64,000 nt of DNA from Chryseobacterium sp. GVT01B (lineage in GTDB: Bacteria; Bacteroidota; Bacteroidia; Flavobacteriales; Weeksellaceae), in the NCBI RefSeq assembly GCF_019970045.1, contig NZ_JAHXYI010000005.1, forward strand, positions 248,001 through 312,000, read 5' to 3'. Below are positions 1 through 8,476 of this stretch, piece by piece. The notes beneath the pieces were generated by a model, which did not search any database, was not told the origin of the DNA, and saw only the letters and a list, made by a program, of their open reading frames with translations. A program made the translations under genes and the position numbers. Position 1 is the stretch's first letter, and the number at the start of each line of letters is the position of its first letter.

Positions 1-274
1 CGATCTTCGGATTAATTTTTCTGAATTCTTCCAGCATGAATTTCGTCTCGCTCTGAAGCTGTTTGAAACTTGCCGGAAAATCTCCTTCCAGATACACTTC
101 AACAGTCAGAGGCTTTTTAACGGACTCCAGTACTTTGATGGTGTTATCGGAAAGTGTATATCTTTTTTCTTTTGTTAAGTCTAATCTGATTCCTGAATAG
201 GTCAGGATAATAACCAAAGGAACAATTGCAATTAAGAAAATTCCAAGTGGAGATTTAGCATTGATCTTCTTCAT
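1..274 (-). CDS. gldG: GldG, gliding-motility ABC transporter auxiliary protein (N-terminal part only)
   Basis: The reverse strand from the ATG at 274 gives a reading frame that runs off the window. It begins with a short basic stretch and one hydrophobic segment (residues about 9-27), followed by DLTKEKRYTLSDNT, which is typical of the GldG/ABC_transp_aux family. GldG is the membrane-anchored partner of the GldA-GldF ABC transporter needed for gliding in flavobacteria. It starts 4 nt after the gldF stop, so the two are co-transcribed with gldF first. About 90 residues are visible; the rest lies outside the window. Confidence 0.88.
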   Translation of the reverse strand, partial: MKKINAKSPLGIFLIAIVPLVIILTYSGIRLDLTKEKRYTLSDNTIKVLESVKKPLTVEVYLEGDFPASFKQLQSETKFMLEEFRKINPKI

Positions 275-278
275 AATT

Positions 279-1007
279 CTACTTCTTTTTGTTTATAAAA
301 TGATTAGACAATACTAATGAAGCACCAATGACAAGAACAAAATACGCTACATCTTTAAAATCAATAAGCCCTCTTGTAAAGCCTAAGAAATGTTGATAGA
401 AACCTATATTCTGAAGGATAAAATCTGCTCCTCCCAAAAGTTTGTAGCTTGCTAATTGCTCGATTCCGAAATACATAATGAAGCACATGAAAACGCCTAA
501 CAGATAAGCCATAATCTGATTCTGTGACAATGAAGAAGCCAAAATTCCCACTGCAGCAAATGCCGCAATTAAAATAATCAATCCGAAGTAACTCCCAAAG
601 GTCATTCCTAGATCAATATTTCCCGCAGGAACTCCAAGCACATACACTGTATAAAGGTAAATGAGTGAAGGAATAAGGCATAAAACCCCAACAATCCATA
701 CAGAAAGAAATTTTCCGGTTACAAGCTCAGAAACCTTTAACGGCTGCGAAAAAAGCCAGTTTAATGTTCCTGTTTGCTGCTCTTCCGCAAAAGTTTTCAT
801 AGAAAGGGCCGGAATGATAAACATCAGCAGCCATGGAACCAATACGAAATAACTCTGAAGAGAGGCCATTCCGATCTCAAAAATATTAGAATCGTTGTCG
901 AAAAAGAACAGGAAAAGAGTTGCTATCAAACTGAAAGCGGCAATGATCACCCATGCACTCCAGTTTCCAAAGTAACTCCAAAGTTCTTTCTTTAAAATTG
1001 CAATCAT
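279..1007 (-). CDS. gldF: GldF, gliding-motility ABC transporter permease
   Basis: This 242-residue polytopic membrane protein has about six hydrophobic segments and the FAEEQQTGTLNWLFSQPL signature of ABC-2 type permeases. Members of this group with gldG directly downstream are GldF, the membrane component of the Gld ABC transporter required for flavobacterial gliding. Length and start fit the family (MIAILKKELWSYF). The gene lies 4 nt upstream of gldG, an order that supports the assignment over a generic ABC-2 permease. The ATPase gldA is not in the window and is often unlinked. Confidence 0.9.
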   Translation of the reverse strand: MIAILKKELWSYFGNWSAWVIIAAFSLIATLFLFFFDNDSNIFEIGMASLQSYFVLVPWLLMFIIPALSMKTFAEEQQTGTLNWLFSQPLKVSELVTGKFLSVWIVGVLCLIPSLIYLYTVYVLGVPAGNIDLGMTFGSYFGLIILIAAFAAVGILASSLSQNQIMAYLLGVFMCFIMYFGIEQLASYKLLGGADFILQNIGFYQHFLGFTRGLIDFKDVAYFVLVIGASLVLSNHFINKKK

Positions 1008-1066
1008 AGTTTTTTTGTAAGATGTAAAAAGGATGCATGTTCTCAGACATACGCCCTACTCCACAA

Positions 1067-1618
1067 TTATTTATTTTTTTTATTTTTATTAACCAGTTTC
1101 ACGGTCATCATGATCAGAAATACAAGAACGAAAAATCCTGCGATTAATTGCCACCAGTATTCAATTGCCATAGATTTTAAAATCACGGTAAATACAACCA
1201 GAAACAGAATGAAAGTGGCAATTTCGTTGGCCTGTCTCAGTTTAATATTGGCAGTTGGCAATGTATTTCCATTCAATTCCTTCAAATGAAGCACTTTTTT
1301 CCAGCACCAGTAATGGTAAATGGCAAGTCCGATAAGGAAGGTCAGTTTTAAATGGAACCACCCCATTTTCATAAGTCCCGGATTTAAAAAGATCATGACC
1401 AATCCACATACTGCCATGATTACCCCGGCAGGAACGGTAATAATATTCCACAGTCTTCTGGCCATAAAGGTGTACTGCTCTCTCAGAATTTCTTTCTTTT
1501 CTTCCGGAAATTCATCGGTGTCCTTATAGTAAACGAAAATCCTTACGAGGTAAAAAATTCCCGCAAAGTAGCTTACCATGAAGATAATATGCAAAGCTTT
1601 GATGATGGTATACAGCAT
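1067..1618 (-). CDS. hemJ: CopD-family / HemJ-like protoporphyrinogen oxidase
   Basis: A 183-residue membrane protein with four to five transmembrane segments. The N-terminus has the family pattern ALHIIFMVSYFAGIFYLVRIFVYY, with the conserved His at residue 10. Further in are a RRLW motif, a GWFHLKL segment with a membrane-embedded His, and an RQANE motif near the C-terminus. HemJ proteins convert protoporphyrinogen IX to protoporphyrin IX in haem synthesis in bacteria without HemY or HemG. No haem gene is adjacent, so the functional call rests on the family pattern and a CopD-like membrane protein of other function remains possible. It is a monocistronic unit upstream of gldF. Confidence 0.72.
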   Translation of the reverse strand: MLYTIIKALHIIFMVSYFAGIFYLVRIFVYYKDTDEFPEEKKEILREQYTFMARRLWNIITVPAGVIMAVCGLVMIFLNPGLMKMGWFHLKLTFLIGLAIYHYWCWKKVLHLKELNGNTLPTANIKLRQANEIATFILFLVVFTVILKSMAIEYWWQLIAGFFVLVFLIMMTVKLVNKNKKNK

Positions 1619-1711
1619 CCTAAAAATTTGTTTGCAAAGATAGTTTATTTCGGAAAAAAAGAGAATTTAATCTAAAATCTTTAGCTTAAAATAATAAAGA
1701 TTCAATATTTT

Positions 1712-2362
1712 TTAGAATTTGAAAATGAATTTCATATCAACATTAAAATTGAAACCCAAATTGGTGCCTTGCCGATTGGAATGATAATCAAAAGGAAGAC
1801 CATCTACAGGAGCATAATCTTCTGCCTTTCCTGTCATATTAGTATAAGAAACATTTTTTTGTCTGATACCAAAGCCAATTTTAGGCATAAAGCCAAACCA
1901 GGAAGACTCTTTATGAAGCAAAATGCTGTAGTTGATATTTAATCCATCTTTGGTTCTTTTATAATCTGCTGAACTAAAGGAATAATAAACATCATTTTCG
2001 TCATAATATTTTCCTGAAATATTTTTCCCTGTTTGATTTAAATAGAAAACTTCTGCTGATACAAAATGCTTTAATCTTGATTGAGGTGCCAGACTGTAAA
2101 AAACTTCAGGCCTTATTTCAAAAACCCTGTTTTCCCCTTCAAAATTGCCAGTATCTACAGGAGTTATTTTGTCAGTTCCATAGGCCAATTCGCTTCCCAC
2201 CCACCATCTTTCATTTATTTTCCGCATATAACCTATATTATAGCGTTGATCACGAAAAGGAGCAAAAGCACTTACAGTAAGTATTGATTTGTAATCATTA
2301 GATTGAGCATAAATTGTATTGAAAAAGCTAAAAAAAGCTAAAAGAAGTAAATATTTTTTCAC
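1712..2362 (-). CDS. Outer-membrane beta-barrel-like protein, function unknown
   Basis: A 216-residue protein with a clear signal peptide ending in IYAQ (cleavage near residue 19-20). The rest shows alternating aromatic and polar strands, several YSxxx and FGxxx stretches, and a C-terminal FNFNVDMKFIFKF strand ending in Phe, as in outer-membrane barrels. The only in-frame start is GTG at 2362; no in-frame ATG precedes the signal peptide. No close functional family was recognised. It stands alone between HemJ and kbl with no obvious operon partner. Confidence 0.7.
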   Translation of the reverse strand: MKKYLLLLAFFSFFNTIYAQSNDYKSILTVSAFAPFRDQRYNIGYMRKINERWWVGSELAYGTDKITPVDTGNFEGENRVFEIRPEVFYSLAPQSRLKHFVSAEVFYLNQTGKNISGKYYDENDVYYSFSSADYKRTKDGLNINYSILLHKESSWFGFMPKIGFGIRQKNVSYTNMTGKAEDYAPVDGLPFDYHSNRQGTNLGFNFNVDMKFIFKF

Positions 2363-2466
2363 AAAATGGCCATTAGAATTAGTGATCCAAATATATTATA
2401 TTATCATCTATTCAGCAATAGCATTCATTTAATTACAAAAAATAGAGCACTGAATATTCTTTTCAT

Positions 2467-2506
2467 AAAAAAACAGGATTTCTCTAAATAAGAAATCCTG
2501 TTTTTT
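2467..2506 (-). terminator. Hairpin terminator of kbl
   Basis: An A-rich tract, a long stem (acaggatttct pairing with agaaatcctgt, short AT-rich loop) and a T-rich tract form a classical intrinsic terminator just 3' of kbl on the minus strand. Confidence 0.8.
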
Positions 2507-2533
2507 ATTCTACAAACGTAGAACTTTTTTATC

Positions 2534-3730
2534 TTAAGAAATAACTCCTAATTCTTTTCCAACCTTTTCAAAAGCAGCAATTGCTTTATCCAAATGTTCT
2601 TTAGTATGAGCAGCAGATAACTGTACTCTAATTCTCGCTTTTCCTTTCGGTACTACAGGATAGAAGAATCCGATTACATAGATTCCTTCATCCATAAGCT
2701 TTTCAGCCATTTTCTGAGAAAGAGGCGCATCGTAAAGCATTACCGGAACAATAGCAGCATCTCCGTCAGGAATATCAAAGCCTTTCGCTTTCATTTCTGT
2801 TCTGAAATATTCTGCATTTTCCATTACCTGATCACGAAGAGAGGTATTATCAGAAATCATATCCAATACTTTCAAAGCAGCTCCTACGATTCCAGGTGCC
2901 AGAGAGTTCGAGAACAAATAAGGTCTTGAACGCTGTCTCAGCATATCAATGATCTCTTTTTTACCGGAAGTAAAACCTCCTAAAGCACCTCCTAATGCTT
3001 TTCCTAACGTAGAAGTGATGATATCTACTCTACCCATTACTTCATTGGCTTCGTGAGTTCCACGTCCTGTTTTCCCGATGAAACCTGTTGCGTGAGAATC
3101 ATCTACCATTACCAAAGCATCATATTTATCAGCAAGGTCACACACTCCTTTCAGATCTGCAACAATACCGTCCATTGAGAATACTCCGTCTGTTACGATA
3201 ATTTTGAAACGGTGGTTCTTTTCAGTAGCAGCAATCAGTTGAGCTTCCAGATCCGCCATATTATTGTTTTTATATCTGTATCTCGCTGCTTTACAAAGAC
3301 GAACACCGTCAATAATAGAAGCATGATTCAGTTCATCTGAAATAATAGCATCCTCTTCAGTAAATAAGGGTTCAAAAACACCACCGTTTGCATCAAATGC
3401 TGCCGCATAAAGAATAGTATCTTCAAGGCCTAAAAAGTCAGCGATTTTTTTCTCCAAATCCTTGTGAATATCCTGTGTTCCGCAAATGAAACGTACCGAT
3501 GACATCCCATATCCATGAGATTGAATCATTTCCTGAGACGCTTTCATTACTTCCGGATGGTTGGATAATCCCAGATAATTATTCGCACAGAAGTTCAAAA
3601 GCTTTTTTCCGTTAGCTTCTATTTCTGCACTTTGCTGAGAAGTGATGATTCTTTCTCTTTTGTAAAGTCCGTCATTCTCAATATTCTGAAGTTCGTTCTG
3701 TAAATGTTGAAGGTATTTTTCAGAGATCAT
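2534..3730 (-). CDS. kbl: Glycine C-acetyltransferase (2-amino-3-ketobutyrate CoA ligase)
   Basis: A 398-residue PLP enzyme of the alpha-oxoamine synthase family, full length. The conserved core is visible: [12 protein letters not shown] (50s), [11 protein letters not shown] (about 132-142), VDDSHATG (209-216) and the PLP lysine in STLGKALGG at K244, the same position as in E. coli Kbl. It cleaves 2-amino-3-ketobutyrate with CoA to glycine and acetyl-CoA in threonine degradation. Threonine dehydrogenase is not adjacent. The family also includes 7-keto-8-aminopelargonate synthase, but the sequence around the active site and the length match Kbl better. It is monocistronic, with its own terminator. 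Confidence 0.93.
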   Translation of the reverse strand: MISEKYLQHLQNELQNIENDGLYKRERIITSQQSAEIEANGKKLLNFCANNYLGLSNHPEVMKASQEMIQSHGYGMSSVRFICGTQDIHKDLEKKIADFLGLEDTILYAAAFDANGGVFEPLFTEEDAIISDELNHASIIDGVRLCKAARYRYKNNNMADLEAQLIAATEKNHRFKIIVTDGVFSMDGIVADLKGVCDLADKYDALVMVDDSHATGFIGKTGRGTHEANEVMGRVDIITSTLGKALGGALGGFTSGKKEIIDMLRQRSRPYLFSNSLAPGIVGAALKVLDMISDNTSLRDQVMENAEYFRTEMKAKGFDIPDGDAAIVPVMLYDAPLSQKMAEKLMDEGIYVIGFFYPVVPKGKARIRVQLSAAHTKEHLDKAIAAFEKVGKELGVIS

Positions 3731-3864
3731 TTTTGGTAATTTTTTAGATGTGCTAATTTACTAAAAAGGCAGTAAAATAAAACCTTTTATATGTTTAATT
3801 CTAAAAAATCAATTCAGGTTTCAGTTTTAACATTATTAGTCTATAAATTCAGTAGGATAATATT

Positions 3865-3872
3865 TATATTTG
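3865..3872 (+). promoter_or_regulatory. Bacteroidetes -7 promoter element
   Basis: TATATTTG matches the TAnnTTTG -7 consensus of the Bacteroidetes housekeeping sigma factor and lies 17 nt before the ATG of the cupin-like gene. No convincing -33 TTG was seen. Confidence 0.5.
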
Positions 3873-3888
3873 TTTAAAATTTGAGAGT

Positions 3889-4767
3889 ATGAGATTAAAG
3901 CCGGTACAAAAAATAAAGACCATCCATTCAGAAACCTTTATTAAGAACCATATGAAGCCGAGAATTCCAGTTATTATTGAAGATTTTATACATCCGGAAA
4001 GCCCTGCCTTCAAAAAATGGAATTACAAGTATTTCAAAGAAATTGCAGGAGATCATAGAGTAAATATTTACGGCAGTGAGCTTGATTCCCTTGACAGAGT
4101 CGCAAGTGATCCTATAGCACAAAGTACATTTTCAGAATATCTCGATCTTATACAGTCCACCCCTACTGAACACCGCCTTTTTTTATTTAATTTATTAAAA
4201 ATAAAACCTGAACTTAAAAATGATCTTATCTACAATGATGTTACGGATGGTAAAATAATAAAATGGCTTCCTTTTATGTTTTTTGGAGGGGAAGGTTCCG
4301 TGACCAGAAATCATATTGACATTGATATGTCACACGTTTTCATTACCCAGTTTCAGGGAATCAAAAGAATATGGCTTTTTCCCTGGGAACAATCTGATTT
4401 TATGTATAAACTGCCATATAACTTCCACAGTCTTGCCCAAATAAAAAACCCAGACTACAGAAAATATCCTGCACTACTCTATTTAAATGGCTATGAAGCA
4501 GTGATTCATCCTGGTGAAACCCTTTATATTCCTTCCGGATGGTGGCATTATATTCAGTATGATACGGAAGGTTATTCCATCTCGGTGAGAGCCTTACCTT
4601 CAAGTCCTCTTGAAAAATGGAGAGGATTCAAGAACCTGGTTATTACAAGACATTTTGATAATCTCATGCGTAAACTGTTTAAAGAAAGATGGTTTGGGTA
4701 TAAAGTAAAAATAGCCCGGAAGAGAGGAGCTAAAGCCGCCAGAAAACAAAGAAGCTTTCAGATCTGA
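3889..4767 (+). CDS. Cupin-like (JmjC-type) domain protein, probable Fe(II)/2-oxoglutarate oxygenase
   Basis: A 292-residue protein of the cupin_8/JmjC-like family. The iron-binding facial triad is visible as H142-x-D144 (RNHIDIDMSH) and H220 in PSGWWHYI. GIKRIWLFP and HPGETLYIPSGWWH are diagnostic of the fold. Family members are Fe(II)- and 2-oxoglutarate-dependent hydroxylases of proteins or small molecules, but the bacterial subgroup is largely uncharacterised. The C-terminus is very basic (RKRGAKAARKQR). A -7 box lies just upstream. The substrate is not inferable from its neighbours. Confidence 0.82.
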   Translation: MRLKPVQKIKTIHSETFIKNHMKPRIPVIIEDFIHPESPAFKKWNYKYFKEIAGDHRVNIYGSELDSLDRVASDPIAQSTFSEYLDLIQSTPTEHRLFLFNLLKIKPELKNDLIYNDVTDGKIIKWLPFMFFGGEGSVTRNHIDIDMSHVFITQFQGIKRIWLFPWEQSDFMYKLPYNFHSLAQIKNPDYRKYPALLYLNGYEAVIHPGETLYIPSGWWHYIQYDTEGYSISVRALPSSPLEKWRGFKNLVITRHFDNLMRKLFKERWFGYKVKIARKRGAKAARKQRSFQI

Positions 4768-4785
4768 AAGCTTCCTGTTGTTTTA
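4744..4785. terminator. Bidirectional terminator between convergent genes
   Basis: A perfect 24-bp palindrome at 4751-4774, centred on agatct, is extended by AAAACAA on the left and TTGTTTT on the right. It overlaps the last codons and stop (4765-4767) of the cupin-like gene. It can serve that gene and the convergent M1 peptidase gene. Confidence 0.75.
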
Positions 4786-4833
4786 TCGTTAATGAAAAGT
4801 AAAATATGTATTGATATTTTACAGTCTTAAATT

Positions 4834-6762
4834 TTAATGTTTGATGAATTTGATACTTTTTTCATCAATGGTAATGAAATAAGTTCCCGGAACCAATTCT
4901 GAAATTCCGATCGCTTTGCCTGGCTGATAAGTTCCTTTTCCTACCAGTTTCCCATCTACTGCATGAATCGTAAAATCTGCAGCTCTGTTGATACCTTTCA
5001 GGTTAATTTCATTTTTTGCAGGATTTGGATAGAGCCCAAAGCTTTCTTTCTCAACAGAGGAAACACTTAAAGTATTATCCTGAGTAACGGTAGAGTTTTT
5101 CTCCAGAATCTGGTACTCATAATTGAACTGAACACTTGCAATAGGGAATGTCACAGATTCTAAAAAACTTTGGTTATTGGAAGTATTGTTAAGGACCAGA
5201 TAAGCCGTTTGTCCTGAAGTTCCGGTTACTTTTATAGGCAAAGGCATTTCGAAAAAGCTCACCGCAGAACTGCTTTGGGTCTGAGAAACTTTAAATAAAG
5301 CCTGATTACCGCCCTGCATCCATTTTATAGTATAGGTAGGATATCCTTCCCCATACACCCAGTCATTAAAAAATCCTGTGAAATCTGTTCCGGTAGACTG
5401 AAACAAAGAAGCATTAAAATCTGCGGTACGCGCATAGCTGTAGGCTAAATTCGGTCTTGCATGATAATCTTTAAGAGCTTGATAAAATGCAGCATCACCT
5501 AATATCCACTTCAGCATTCTCAGCACATATCCACCTTTAGAATAAGACAGTCTGCTGTCAAATATTCTATTGATGCTGGAAAGTCCGCTGTCTGGCACAT
5601 ATACAGTTCCTGTTGTGCTTGCTGTAATATAATTGGATTGACCTTGCAGATAATTGAGGAACTCAGTATTGGTCATCAGTAACTTTTCATTGGCAACATG
5701 TTCCCCGAAAGTGGCAAAACCTTCATTCAGCCAGATATCATTCCATGCACCGCAGGTTACTTTATCACCAAACCACTGGTGAGTAAGCTCATGGGCAATC
5801 AACTGTTTGCTCCATCCTCCCATAGAAGACATGGTCTGATGTTCCATTCCTCCACCATACATAAATTCCATGTGTCCGTATTTTTCATTACGGAAAGGAT
5901 AAGAACCAAAATAGGTTTCAAAAGTATCCATCACCTGCTTTGTCCAGTTGATATTGGCTATACTGGTTGCATTTGAATTGGTAGACGGATAAATATAGTT
6001 AACAAAAGGAAACGGAGGGTTTCCAATGGTATCAGTAAGCTTGACAAAGTTGGTAATTGACAACGCAATAAGATACGCCGGTGTAGGATACATCGTTCTC
6101 CAGAAGGTAAGCTTTGTAGATCCTGTAGGAAAAGTTTCAGACATCAGTTTTCCATTGGCAGCAACACTGTAATTGGATGGCGTTGTAATTTTGAAATCAA
6201 ATCTATCAATTTTATCATTCAAACTTTGTTTTGTCGGAAACCAGTCCTGTGCACCATAAGGTTCATTTAAAGTAGAAAGTACCGGAACTCCGCTCTGCGT
6301 AGCTGTTGTAAAGGCTCCATTGGCACTAGATGGCATTCCTGAATAATGAATAGTCAGAGAATCCAGCGTATTGGCAGCTATTGGAGTCTGAAAGTCAATT
6401 TTCACTTCGTTGGAAGGAAGCTGCTGGAAAACAAGGTTGTTACCATGATATTTAACCTGAGAAACCGTTAAAGAAGTTGTCAGATCAAAATAAATGCTTC
6501 CCATACTCTGAGTTGGCTTAAAATGAGAAGTTACCGATCCGGAAATATTATTGGAAGCCGGATTGAGCGTAACATCCATTCTTTGATACTGTAAATCGTA
6601 ATTCAGCGTATTGGGATTCGTATTTCCGATATTCATTTTTTGCGTAAAGGATTTTTTCTCTTTTTCGATCAATCCTTTCATATCGGTGTTTTGCTCATGC
6701 TTCTGGCCATAGAACTGTTGAGAAAATAAAAATCCCAACACCAAAAGGTACAATTTTGTCAT
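4834..6762 (-). CDS. M1 family aminopeptidase with T9SS sorting domain
   Basis: A 642-residue secreted zinc metallopeptidase. The signal peptide ends near YGQ (residue 20). The M1 substrate motif GGGMEH is at 303-308, the zinc site HELTH at 324-328 and the third ligand Glu in NEGFA at 347. The C-terminal 70 residues (SFGLYPNPAKNEI...GTYFITI) form a type A T9SS sorting domain, so the enzyme is exported across the outer membrane and either released or attached to the surface. It is likely to trim peptides for nutrition. All catalytic residues are present. It lies downstream of dacB on the same strand but is separated by a hairpin, so it probably has its own promoter. Confidence 0.92.
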   Translation of the reverse strand: MTKLYLLVLGFLFSQQFYGQKHEQNTDMKGLIEKEKKSFTQKMNIGNTNPNTLNYDLQYQRMDVTLNPASNNISGSVTSHFKPTQSMGSIYFDLTTSLTVSQVKYHGNNLVFQQLPSNEVKIDFQTPIAANTLDSLTIHYSGMPSSANGAFTTATQSGVPVLSTLNEPYGAQDWFPTKQSLNDKIDRFDFKITTPSNYSVAANGKLMSETFPTGSTKLTFWRTMYPTPAYLIALSITNFVKLTDTIGNPPFPFVNYIYPSTNSNATSIANINWTKQVMDTFETYFGSYPFRNEKYGHMEFMYGGGMEHQTMSSMGGWSKQLIAHELTHQWFGDKVTCGAWNDIWLNEGFATFGEHVANEKLLMTNTEFLNYLQGQSNYITASTTGTVYVPDSGLSSINRIFDSRLSYSKGGYVLRMLKWILGDAAFYQALKDYHARPNLAYSYARTADFNASLFQSTGTDFTGFFNDWVYGEGYPTYTIKWMQGGNQALFKVSQTQSSSAVSFFEMPLPIKVTGTSGQTAYLVLNNTSNNQSFLESVTFPIASVQFNYEYQILEKNSTVTQDNTLSVSSVEKESFGLYPNPAKNEINLKGINRAADFTIHAVDGKLVGKGTYQPGKAIGISELVPGTYFITIDEKSIKFIKH

Positions 6763-6787
6763 GTTTAGAAAAATTTAATCAAATATA

Positions 6788-6822
6788 AAAAAAACCTTTT
6801 AATCAATGATTAAAAGGCTGTT
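6788..6822 (-). terminator. Terminator of dacB
   Basis: An 11-bp perfect stem (ccttttaatca pairing with tgattaaaagg, 6795-6817) flanked by an A tract lies between the dacB stop and the M1 peptidase start. Confidence 0.65.
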
Positions 6823-6845
6823 ATAATATATAAAATAAAAAATTT

Positions 6846-8315
6846 TTAAAGATCTAATGCAGGTTCCAGAATTTTCTCCATTCTCTTTTTCACCATATCT
6901 ACCGACCCGGAATAGTTATTTACCATTAAAGAAAACACCAATGTCTTCCCGGAATTCGTCTTCAGATAACCTGCTAAAGTTTTTACTTTATTCAAAGTTC
7001 CTGTTTTTGCAAAAACCTGTCCGTTACCTCCACCAATGAACATTCTTTTTAACGTTCCGGATTGTCCTCCGATTGGTAAAGAAGTCAGATAGGATCTATA
7101 ATATTTCTGATCCATCAAAGAGGTTAGAAATTTCGCCTGGGAAATAGGCGTTACATTATTGCTTCTTGAAAGTCCGCTTCCATCCATATAAGTAAGACCA
7201 TTCATATCAAAACCTGCATCCTTCAGGTGATTTGTCACCACAATTCTTCCTGATTCTGAAGTCTGGTCACCCATTTTCTGATAACCAACGGTTCTTAATA
7301 AAGCTTCTGCCAATGAATTATCACTGTGTTGATTCGTATAATAAATAATGTCACTTAAAGTTGGAGATTTATAAGCTGAAAGCATTTTTCTGCCTTCCGG
7401 AGCTGCATCTGTTATTTTCGGACTTACTTTTCCGGTAACAGGAATTCCGCTTTTTACCAAAGTTGTTCTGAAAGAATTGGCAAGATATGCCGGAGCATCA
7501 GGAAGTTTGGTTGTTAAAGCACCGTTTCCTTCATATTTATCAGCATATACCATCTGATGATTGTAAGGAGAAACATAGAAAAATTTCTTATCCGTAGAGA
7601 AACTTCCTTTTTTAACAATCAGTTTTTCGTTAGCCGGGTTAATATCACGGGTACTTCCTGCAGGCAGATAATAATTATTGTTTTCCAACCATACAACATT
7701 TTCCGGAAGCACTGAAATATTGCCTTTGAAAAGCGCTGTCTGAATGATAATATCACCATTTACCTTTTTGATTCCCTCTCTTGAAACTCCACCCACGAAA
7801 TCTGAAATAATATCTCTGTAAGATGATGCACCTGCTTTGTTTGTTCCCAAAGAAGGGTCACCACTTCCTATGACATAAAGATTTCCATTTAAAACTCCAT
7901 TTTCATCTATAGTTCCTGAATACTCAAGCTGAGTCATCCAACGGTAGTTTTCGCCCAGCAGGTTTAATGCTGTTTCCGTTGTAAGAAGCTTTGTAGTAGA
8001 AGCAGGTACTAAAGGAGTATTTTCATTGTACGAAGAGATTACTTTCTTCGTTTTCGGATCGTACACTACGAATCCCCAGCTTGCATTTTTCAGCACAGGA
8101 TCCGCCATCATTGTGTTCACATTAATATCTACAAGTTCTTTTGCTGACAAAACAGTTTTCTCCACCATCGTACTAACGGGTGAAGGCAGGTTTAAACTGC
8201 TTTTCTGACTGTCATAATTCTGAGAATAAAGAACGGTAGAAACGGTAGATTGAGCCAGGAAAAGACCAGAAGCCAACACCGCCGCACTTGAAATATATTT
8301 TCTGAAATTTACCAT
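6846..8315 (-). CDS. dacB: D-alanyl-D-alanine carboxypeptidase/endopeptidase (PBP4, S13 family)
   Basis: A 489-residue periplasmic penicillin-binding protein. The N-terminal signal segment runs to AQS (about residue 23). The three active-site motifs are intact: SxxK at S106-K109 (ASTTK), SxN at 331-333 (SDN) and KTG at 437-439. The spacing between motifs 1 and 2 leaves the long insertion typical of class C PBP4/DacB. It removes terminal D-Ala and cleaves cross-links in peptidoglycan. It is followed by its own terminator; priA lies upstream on the same strand but 160 nt away. Confidence 0.93.
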   Translation of the reverse strand: MVNFRKYISSAAVLASGLFLAQSTVSTVLYSQNYDSQKSSLNLPSPVSTMVEKTVLSAKELVDINVNTMMADPVLKNASWGFVVYDPKTKKVISSYNENTPLVPASTTKLLTTETALNLLGENYRWMTQLEYSGTIDENGVLNGNLYVIGSGDPSLGTNKAGASSYRDIISDFVGGVSREGIKKVNGDIIIQTALFKGNISVLPENVVWLENNNYYLPAGSTRDINPANEKLIVKKGSFSTDKKFFYVSPYNHQMVYADKYEGNGALTTKLPDAPAYLANSFRTTLVKSGIPVTGKVSPKITDAAPEGRKMLSAYKSPTLSDIIYYTNQHSDNSLAEALLRTVGYQKMGDQTSESGRIVVTNHLKDAGFDMNGLTYMDGSGLSRSNNVTPISQAKFLTSLMDQKYYRSYLTSLPIGGQSGTLKRMFIGGGNGQVFAKTGTLNKVKTLAGYLKTNSGKTLVFSLMVNNYSGSVDMVKKRMEKILEPALDL

Positions 8316-8476
8316 CTATCTTCTTTTTGTTCTATAGTTTTGACGCTATAAAAAATGACAGGTTAAATCATTCAATTAAAGAGCCAAACACTTAATCAAC
8401 GTCCAAAAGTAGAAATTATTGTCATATAACGGACCACTGACCCGTTATAAAAGAGTGTAAAGTTTGTTAAAAATTG

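Noticed and set aside
4751..4774. Restriction or regulatory palindrome
   Set aside because: The perfect palindrome overlaps a stop codon between convergent genes and is flanked by A and T tracts, so a terminator explains it.
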